This document shows positions 58,357 through 64,000 of a stretch of 64,000 nt of DNA, piece by piece. The notes beneath the pieces are model-generated. The model did no database searches. It was not told the DNA's origin and saw only the letters and a list, made by a program, of their open reading frames with translations. Each line of letters begins with the position of its first letter. Position 1 is the first letter of the stretch. Position numbers and translations under genes: made by a program. This stretch comes from Sporolactobacillus sp. Y61 (GTDB taxonomy: Bacteria; Bacillota; Bacilli; Bacillales; Sporolactobacillaceae), in NCBI RefSeq assembly GCF_040529185.1, contig NZ_CP159510.1, positions 992,001-1,056,000 on the forward strand, read 5' to 3'.

Positions 58357-59854
58357 AGAACGTATTTGACTATGTGTAAATGGTAATACTTAACTCTAAA
58401 AGGAGCTGAACCATTTATGCAAAATTATCGCAACTACGGTAACATGACAATTCGTGAACTTGCCAGCCAATGTGAAAGTGTCGACGATGTACAAACAATG
58501 ATTCGTGATTTATTCAAAGAGACCCTTCAAGTGATTTTTGAAGCTGAAATGGACCATCATTTGGGTTACGAGAAGCACGCTTTTGTAGGAAATAATTCTG
58601 GAAACAGCCGCAATGGTTACAGTAAGAAGTCGATCAAATCCAAGTATGGAAACATGGCTCTGGACATTCCAAGAGATCGAAATGGGGCGTTTGAACCCCA
58701 AATTATTAAGAAACATGAGACCGCCCTGAACGGTTTGGATCATCAAATTATTGGCTTGTATGCTAAAGGGATGTCTACCCGCGATATTGAAGATCATATG
58801 CGCGATCTCTATGGGATCAGTGTTTCACCGGCCATGGTGAGTAAGGTTACCGATAAAGTGCTTCCCCTTATCTATGACTGGCATTCTCGTCCCTTAGAGA
58901 AAGTCTACACGATCGTTTATCTGGATGCCATTCACTTCAAAGTGAAGCAAGATCATCGGATTGTGAATAAGGCTGCGTACACCGTACTTGGCATCAATAC
59001 GGAAGGAATGAAAGATATTCTCGGGCTCTGGATTGGTGAAAATGAGAGTGCCAGTTTCTGGCTTAGCGTCTGCAATGACTTGAAAAGCCGAGGTGTCGAA
59101 GACATCCTCATTGCCTGTAAAGACGGGCTTTCCGGCTTCTCCGAAGCCATCAATGCGGCCTTCCCAAAGACGCGCATCCAGCTCTGTGTGATTCACCAGT
59201 TGCGCAACAGTATCAAGTATATATCGACTAAAAATCGCCAGCCTTTTCTCAACGATATTAAAAAAGTCTATAAAGCCTTTACTATTGAACAGGCAGAATT
59301 AGCCTTTGAGGAGGTCAAGAAAAATTGGGCGGATAAATATCCAAGAGTTATTGAATCCTGGGAGACCAACTGGTTAGAACTCACGGCTTATTTTGAGTAT
59401 CCAACTGAAATCAGAAAGATAATCTATACAACCAACACCGTTGAAGGGTTCCACCGTCAACTCAGAAAAGTGACCAAGTCAAAGAATGCTTACCCTACCG
59501 ATGATGCGTTGCGAAAGATTATCTATCTGGCTACGATGGACATCACAAAAAAGTGGACGTTAGCCATTCCAGGATGGTTTGAATGCAGGGCGCAACTCCG
59601 GATCATTTTTGGGGACCGCTTCACGTCCAGTCTCCCAGACAAAGACTTATGACGTTTGAGTTTAACGCTTTAAGTTCTCCTAAAAAAGGGCAGAATAAAA
59701 GAAGAGAGTGATCCTCTCCCCCTTTTTAGCTGAACCCTGACAGGTGCTCGAGTTGCTCTCCAGCAGCGCTCTATCCCCCTGTCAGGTAAGAGCTTTATCA
59801 GTGTGAACCAAACCAAGAAAATTAATCATTTACACAAAACAAATGACATTCCCG
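58357..59854 (+). mobile_element. IS256-family insertion sequence, copy 2 (about 1.5 kb)
   Basis: The left end reads GAACGTATTTGACTATGTG then TAAATG; the right end read inward reads GAATGTCATTTGTTTTGTG then TAAATG, a good imperfect inverted repeat. Flanking octamers TTCTTTTG (58349-58356) and TTCTTTTT (59855-59862) could be a target duplication with one changed base. Ends are approximate to a few bases. It is not a copy of the element at 48.4 kb. Confidence 0.8.
58417..59652 (+). CDS. IS256-family transposase (second type)
   Basis: The 411-residue mutator-type transposase has Asp170 (IVYLDAIHFKVK), Asp236 (LIACKDGLSGF) and Glu343 (TTNTVEGFHRQLRK), with QLCVIHQLRNS between. It is complete with AAAGGAG before the ATG. 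It is of the IS256 group but of a different lineage from the other transposase in the window. Confidence 0.95.
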   Translation: MQNYRNYGNMTIRELASQCESVDDVQTMIRDLFKETLQVIFEAEMDHHLGYEKHAFVGNNSGNSRNGYSKKSIKSKYGNMALDIPRDRNGAFEPQIIKKHETALNGLDHQIIGLYAKGMSTRDIEDHMRDLYGISVSPAMVSKVTDKVLPLIYDWHSRPLEKVYTIVYLDAIHFKVKQDHRIVNKAAYTVLGINTEGMKDILGLWIGENESASFWLSVCNDLKSRGVEDILIACKDGLSGFSEAINAAFPKTRIQLCVIHQLRNSIKYISTKNRQPFLNDIKKVYKAFTIEQAELAFEEVKKNWADKYPRVIESWETNWLELTAYFEYPTEIRKIIYTTNTVEGFHRQLRKVTKSKNAYPTDDALRKIIYLATMDITKKWTLAIPGWFECRAQLRIIFGDRFTSSLPDKDL

Positions 59855-59877
59855 TTCTTTTTTTGATACTCAGGAAA
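59653..59877 (+). other. IS 3' end and gap before array A2
   Basis: The region holds AGAGAGTGATCCTCTCC followed by a T-run, probably the transposase terminator. An inverted pair CCTGACAG (59745) and CTGTCAGG (59780) follows, then the IS right end. No gene is seen. Confidence 0.5.
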
Positions 59878-60390
59878 GTTGGACCGAATCCGAAAAAAGT
59901 CGGTCCAAATCTCAGGAAAGTTGGACCGAATCTCAGGAAAGTCGGTCCAAATTCCGAAAAAGTCGGTCCGAATCCGAAAAAAGTCGGTCCAAATCTCAGG
60001 AAAGTTGGTCCAAATTCCGAAAAAGTCGGTCCGAATCTCAGGAAAGTTGGTCCAAATCCCGGAAAAGTCGGTCCTATAATCATAGAAAAGTCGGTTCAAA
60101 TCTCAGAAAAGTTGATCCGAATCTCTCAGAGAAGTTGATCCGAATCCGAGAAAAGTTGGTCCAAATCACAGGAAAGTTGATCCAAATTCCGAAAAAGTCG
60201 GTCCGAATCCCGAAAAAGTTGGTCCGAACCCGAAAAAAGTCGGTCCTATAATCATAGAAAAGTCGGTCCAAATCCAGGAGAAGTCGGTCCAAATCCTGAA
60301 AAAGTTGGTCCGAACCCGAAAAAAGTTGGTCCGAATACCAGAAAAAGTTGATCCAAATCTCAGAAAAGTCGATCCGAACTCCGAATCCGG
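59878..60390 (+). repeat. Tandem repeat array A2: 24 units of 21-23 bp
   Basis: The units follow the same consensus and orientation as array A1: GTYGRWCC, RAAT, variable 4-5 bases, GAAAA. Most are 21 bp; four are 22-23 bp. Two identical 23-bp variants carry CCTATAATCATAG (60067 and 60239). Units alternate in GTTGG/GTCGG and CCG/CTCAG subtypes without the strict higher order of array B. The array ends 238 bp before spoIIID. Confidence 0.9.
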
Positions 60391-60628
60391 TGAACTCCAA
60401 ATTAAGCAACGATGTGCTTTTACAAAACTTCTCCGTTCCTTCTCTTTCAGGCGTGATCCCTTGTCCCACTTGACTTTTTGGCATATAACCGGAACTCGTT
60501 TAATAAGATGTTACAAACTCACAAACGGGGTTTCGAGGTGAGCGCGGCGGGCCTGGAAAGCGTCTGGTTTCCGTTTCCCTCCATACATGGTCTCATTTCG
60601 CATCTTCAGATTACAGGAGGCGAGTGGT
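60391..60628 (+). promoter_or_regulatory. Upstream region of spoIIID with possible sigma-E -10
   Basis: CATACATG at 60582-60589 resembles the sigma-E -10 (CATACAnT); the -35 is unclear. spoIIID is sigma-E controlled in B. subtilis. AGGAGG at 60615-60620 is the ribosome-binding site. Confidence 0.4.
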
Positions 60629-60898
60629 GTGCACGACTACATCAAAGAGCGTACCATCAAGATTGGAAAGCATATCGTGGAGACAAAAAAGACGGTGCGG
60701 GTAATCGCCCGTGAGTTCGGAGTTTCAAAAAGTACGGTTCACAAAGATCTCACCGAGCGGCTGCCGGACATCAATCCCGAACTGGCGAGCGCGGTGAAAA
60801 AAGTTCTCGACTATCACAAATCAATCCGCCATCTGCGCGGCGGAGAAGCAACGCGGCTCAAATATCAGAAGGAGACAGAGAAAGCGGTCCAGTCCTGA
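60629..60898 (+). CDS. spoIIID: Sporulation transcription factor SpoIIID
   Basis: SpoIIID is the mother-cell DNA-binding regulator acting between sigma-E and sigma-K. The 89-residue protein starts with GTG (VHDYIKERTIKIGKHIVETK) eight bases after AGGAGG. The helix-turn-helix is VIAREFGVSKSTVHKDL, followed by DYHKSIRHLRGGEATRLKY. It matches the B. subtilis protein closely over the N-terminal 70 residues. Confidence 0.97.
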   Translation: MHDYIKERTIKIGKHIVETKKTVRVIAREFGVSKSTVHKDLTERLPDINPELASAVKKVLDYHKSIRHLRGGEATRLKYQKETEKAVQS

Positions 60899-61089
60899 AT
60901 CCCGTACAAACCCATCCCGCACCATTCACAGCACAAACCTCACACACAAGCAGCCCGCCAATCTGCGACAAAAGTCGTACTCAAAAATTATTATCCGACA
61001 AGCTCCCTGTTTGCATCTATTTATGCTAAAATGAAATAATGTATGATAAACGTACTGGCACGACCAGCGGATGGGGAGGAAATACACAG
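60899..61089 (+). promoter_or_regulatory. spoIIID-mbl gap
   Basis: The 191-bp gap has no gene. GGGGAGGA at 61073-61080 is the mbl ribosome-binding site. No clear promoter pair is seen in the AT-rich part (61005-61055). Confidence 0.35.
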
Positions 61090-62090
61090 GTGTTCTCTAG
61101 AGATATTGGAATAGATCTTGGGACAGCGAATGTGCTGATTTATGTGAAAGGCCGGGGATTGTCCTGAACGAGCCGTCGGTCATTGCTTTGGATACGGATA
61201 CGAGGCAAATGCTGGCAGTCGGTGAGGAAGCAAGACGTATGGTAGGACGCACCCCTGGCAATATTGTGGCTATCCGCCCGCTGCGTGACGGTGTCATCGC
61301 TGATTTTGAAATTACAGAAATGATGCTCACTCACTTTATAAATAAAATTAATGTTAAAGGTTTTTTGAAAAGGCCACGGATTCTCATCTGTACACCGACT
61401 CATATCACCTCGGTGGAAAAGAAAGCGATTCGCCAGGCGGCTGAGCGCAGCGGAGGCAAGGAGGTTTACCTTGAAGAAGAGCCGAAAGTTGCGGCGGTCG
61501 GCGCCGGCATGGAAATTTTCGAACCCAGCGGCAATATGGTGATTGATATTGGTGGCGGAACAACGGATATTGCTGTCCTCTCTATGGGCGACATTGTGAC
61601 CTCCCAGTCGATTAAGCTTGCCGGTGATAAATTTGACCAGGAGATTCTCAACTATATTAAGAAAAAGTATAAACTGCTGATCGGTGAACGAACCGCTGAA
61701 CAAATTAAAATTCAGGTAGGAACCGTTTTCAAAAATGCACGTGATGAGTCGATGGATATCCGTGGACGCGACATGGTCACCGGTCTGCCGAAAACGCTGA
61801 CCATTCATTCCAATGAAATAGAAGAAGCACTGGCCGGCTCAATCGGCACGCTCATCCGTGCGGCGAAAAACGTTCTCGAACAGACACCGCCGGAACTTTC
61901 AGCGGACATCATTGACCGCGGCGTGATCCTGACGGGCGGCGGCGCGCAGCTTCACGGGATCGATCAGCTGCTGGCAAGTGAACTTCAGGTGCCGGTTGTC
62001 GTTGCGGACAATCCGCTGACCTGTGTCGTTGAAGGCGCGGGAAAAATGCTGGAGCATCTGGATAAAGCACCGAAACGTAAGGCAAATTGA
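61090..62090 (+). pseudogene. mbl: MreB-like cell-shape protein Mbl with a one-base frameshift
   Basis: Mbl forms actin-like filaments that guide lateral wall synthesis. GTG at 61090 opens FSRDIGIDLGTANVLIYVKG and stops at 61166-61168. The protein continues in another frame from NEPSVIALDTDTRQMLAVGE through the ATP motif IDIGGGTTDIAVLS to LTGGGAQLHGIDQLL and the end. Adding one G to the GGGG at 61154-61157 restores a continuous 333-residue protein, exactly the B. subtilis length. As read, the product would be 25 residues. A sequencing error in the G-run is a serious alternative. Confidence 0.9.
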
Positions 62091-62174
62091 CGAACATACG
62101 GGAAAAACGTTTGTAAGGAAAAGAAAAGCCGGCATCCCGCCTGCTTTTCATACATAAAAAAGAGGTGAAGCGTC

Positions 62175-62993
62175 ATGATCAGAGGACTCTACACTGCGGC
62201 TTCCGCGATGATCGCCCAGCAGAGGCGCACGGAGATGCTGTCGAATAACCTGAACAATGTCGATACGCCCGGATACAAGCAGGATCAGGACAGACTCCGT
62301 TCCTTTCCGGAGATGCTGATCGACCGTCTCGGCGGCGACCGGCCGAATCCTCAGCGTGTCGGCACGATCGCGACAGGTGTGTATCAGGATGAGACGATCC
62401 CTGACTTCACCCAGGGAAAGCTGAAGGAAACCGGGAAGGCGACAGATGTGGCACTGATCACCTCACAGCTTCCGGTCAATCCGCAGACCGGTGCTCAGGA
62501 AGGCACGCTGCTCTTCAATGTACGGACACCGGCCGGCGAGACCCGCTACACGCGGAACGGGCATTTTACACTCAGTCCCAGGGGCGAACTGACCGACAGC
62601 AACGGCAATCTGGTCCTCAGCACAGCGGGTCAGCCGATTCGCCTTCCCTCCGACCAGTTTGACCTGACGCCAGACGGAACGATCCTGATCAACGGTGCAG
62701 CAGCTGATCAGATTGCGGTCAGCTACGCGGCTGATCCCCATCAACTTGTCAAAGAGGGCGGGAGCCTGTTTCGCCTGAACGGCGGAGCCGCTTTGCCCGC
62801 AGTAGCCGGTCAGGCTGATATCGCCTATACGCTGAGGCAGGGCTTCACCGAAGGATCAAACGTGTCGCCTGATGAGACGGTCACCGACATGATGGCCGCC
62901 TACCGGGCGTTTGAAGCCAGTCAGAAAGTCATCCTGATGCTGGATCAGTCACTGGATAAAGCAGTCAATCAGGTCGGCAGGGTAAACGGCTGA
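62175..62993 (+). CDS. flhO: Flagellar hook-basal body protein FlhO
   Basis: The 272-residue rod/hook-family protein has the N-terminal motif MIRGLYTAASAMIAQQRRTE, MLSNNLNNVDTPGYKQ, and the C-terminal VTDMMAAYRAFEASQKVI. AGAGGTGAA precedes the ATG. In Bacillus, flhO and flhP follow mbl as here, and their products belong to the basal-body rod. This implies a motile or formerly motile organism. Confidence 0.93.
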   Translation: MIRGLYTAASAMIAQQRRTEMLSNNLNNVDTPGYKQDQDRLRSFPEMLIDRLGGDRPNPQRVGTIATGVYQDETIPDFTQGKLKETGKATDVALITSQLPVNPQTGAQEGTLLFNVRTPAGETRYTRNGHFTLSPRGELTDSNGNLVLSTAGQPIRLPSDQFDLTPDGTILINGAAADQIAVSYAADPHQLVKEGGSLFRLNGGAALPAVAGQADIAYTLRQGFTEGSNVSPDETVTDMMAAYRAFEASQKVILMLDQSLDKAVNQVGRVNG

Positions 62994-63018
62994 TTACACT
63001 AATAAAGCGGGTGAACAT

Positions 63019-63876
63019 ATGCAGCGGCAAATGATGGCAACAGCAGTCACACTGGGACAGATCCAGCAGCAGCTGGCCACTGTGGCAGACAATATAGCAA
63101 ACGTCGGCACGACCGGGTTCAAAGGACGGGACGCCTCATTCAGCGACCTGCTTTTTCAGAACATCCGTAATGTCGATCCCGCAGCAGACGAGACCGATCA
63201 GGCGGGCCGGCTGACTCCCTCCGGCATCCGTGCGGGCAACGGGGCAAAAATCGGCGATACCCGTCTGGATCTGACGCCCGGCGCCATCCGGCAGACGGGC
63301 AATCCGCTTGACCTGGCTCTGACGGATGACCATCAGTTTTTCACGATCGGCATCGCCGGACCCGGCGGTCAGCGGGTGACCGCCTATACACGCGCCGGCA
63401 GTTTTAACGCTCAGCCGGATCCGCAGAACGCCAATCAGCTGCGCCTGCTTACGAAAAACGGTGATCCAGTGCTGGCTCAGAATGGTCAGCCGATCATGCT
63501 TCCTGCCGGTTACCGCAATCTCGAGATTGATGGCGCGGGAGTGATCACCGCAGTGATGGCAAATGGTGCCCGGATTGCCTCCGGACAGCTCGGCAGAGTT
63601 ACGGTCAGCCGGCCGCAGCTGCTGGAAAATCAGGGGAACAGCCTTTTTACCCTTCCTGATCTGGCCCCGCTGGGTGTCGGACTGGGCCAGGTGCTCCAGC
63701 CTGTCGCGGCAAATGACCGGTCCGTCCGGCAGGGGGAACTGGAAAATGCAAATGTCGATCTGGCCGATGAGATGACGGAACTGATCAATCTGCAGCGCAA
63801 TTATCAGCTGAACGCACGCTCACTGACTCTCGGGGATCAGATGGCAGGACTTGTAAACGGGCTCGTGCGTGGATAA
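63019..63876 (+). CDS. flhP: Flagellar hook-basal body protein FlhP
   Basis: The 285-residue partner of FlhO has TLGQIQQQLATVADNIANVG, TTGFKGRDASFSDLL and the C-terminal NVDLADEMTELINLQRNYQL. GGGTGAA precedes the ATG. The 25-bp gap from flhO indicates an operon. Confidence 0.93.
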   Translation: MQRQMMATAVTLGQIQQQLATVADNIANVGTTGFKGRDASFSDLLFQNIRNVDPAADETDQAGRLTPSGIRAGNGAKIGDTRLDLTPGAIRQTGNPLDLALTDDHQFFTIGIAGPGGQRVTAYTRAGSFNAQPDPQNANQLRLLTKNGDPVLAQNGQPIMLPAGYRNLEIDGAGVITAVMANGARIASGQLGRVTVSRPQLLENQGNSLFTLPDLAPLGVGLGQVLQPVAANDRSVRQGELENANVDLADEMTELINLQRNYQLNARSLTLGDQMAGLVNGLVRG

Positions 63877-63888
63877 GTGGTGAAACAT

Positions 63889-64000
63889 ATGATGGCGAAA
63901 GATAAAAATCTACATAGTAAAACCGCGGGAACGCCGGCCGGCGAAACGCGGGAGTCGGTAAAAAAGGCAAAAGCTGAAGCCCGAAAAGCCGAGCGAAAAC
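63889..64000 (+). CDS. N-terminal part of a small charged protein, cut by the window edge
   Basis: 37 codons are visible, Lys/Glu/Ala-rich (ESVKKAKAEARKAERK), after GTGGTG. Two successive ATG codons are possible starts. In several Bacilli the gene after flhP encodes an EpuA-like protein annotated as RNA polymerase 'beta' accessory; that assignment here is a guess from context. Confidence 0.45.
   Translation, partial: MMAKDKNLHSKTAGTPAGETRESVKKAKAEARKAERK

Noticed and set aside
58357-59854. The two IS elements as a composite transposon enclosing 48-60 kb
   Set aside because: The transposases and ends belong to different lineages, and each element appears to have its own target duplication.

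Overview
The window comes from a spore-forming Firmicute of the class Bacilli. The evidence is the Bacillus-like order of housekeeping and sporulation genes: pyrG, spo0F, murZ, rho, rpmE, tdk, prfA, prmC, spoIIR, ywlC, mntP, ywlG, glyA, upp, the atp operon, ywzB, ywmB, murAA, spoIID, spoIIQ, spoIIID, mbl, flhO and flhP. Some genes found at this locus in Bacillus subtilis are absent (fbaA, tal, glpX, ywlE, rpiB). That points to a relative outside Bacillus proper; Sporolactobacillaceae is a guess only.

Layout. 1-22.7 kb is core: nucleotide synthesis, transcription termination, translation release, tRNA modification and an H+-type F1Fo ATP synthase, almost all on the + strand. 22.7-28.7 kb is a first accessory block. 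It holds a 1.08-kb tandem array with a 102-bp higher-order period, a NERD-domain gene, a TPP-riboswitch-controlled thiamin salvage operon (thiW-thiD-thiM-thiE, minus strand) and a 2-Cys peroxiredoxin. 28.9-34.1 kb returns to core (ywzB, ywmB, murAA, spoIID, spoIIQ). 34.2-60.4 kb is a large, visibly AT-richer accessory region between spoIIQ and spoIIID. Its left half carries an Lrp-type regulator, a gamma-glutamyltransferase-like enzyme, a five-gene peptide/glutathione-type ABC importer and a two-gene chromate transporter. Its right half (43.5-56.5 kb) is a putative catabolic cluster: a taurine/nitrate-type ABC importer, an arylmalonate-decarboxylase/racemase-like enzyme, an Ntn hydrolase, two metal-dependent amidohydrolases, an SDR, a DsbA-like protein, an amidase and a GntR/FadR regulator. 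This half lies between two 421-bp near-identical direct repeats. A second NERD gene, two IS256-family elements and a third tandem array close the region. 60.6-64 kb is core again (spoIIID, mbl, flhO, flhP and a partial gene).

Most notable are three arrays of roughly 21-bp units in two sequence families. Each unit carries an A-tract, so A-tracts recur about every two helical turns. Two of the three arrays sit, or sat before an IS insertion, directly beside a NERD-domain gene. An IS256-family element splits the Ntn-hydrolase gene with an 8-bp target duplication, and removing it restores the reading frame exactly. spo0F and mbl both carry a one-base frameshift consistent with a missing G in a G-run; a third such lesion lies in a gamma-glutamyltransferase relic. 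Sequencing error must be excluded before any biology is built on these. All functional calls are from reading the sequence by eye; no database search was run.
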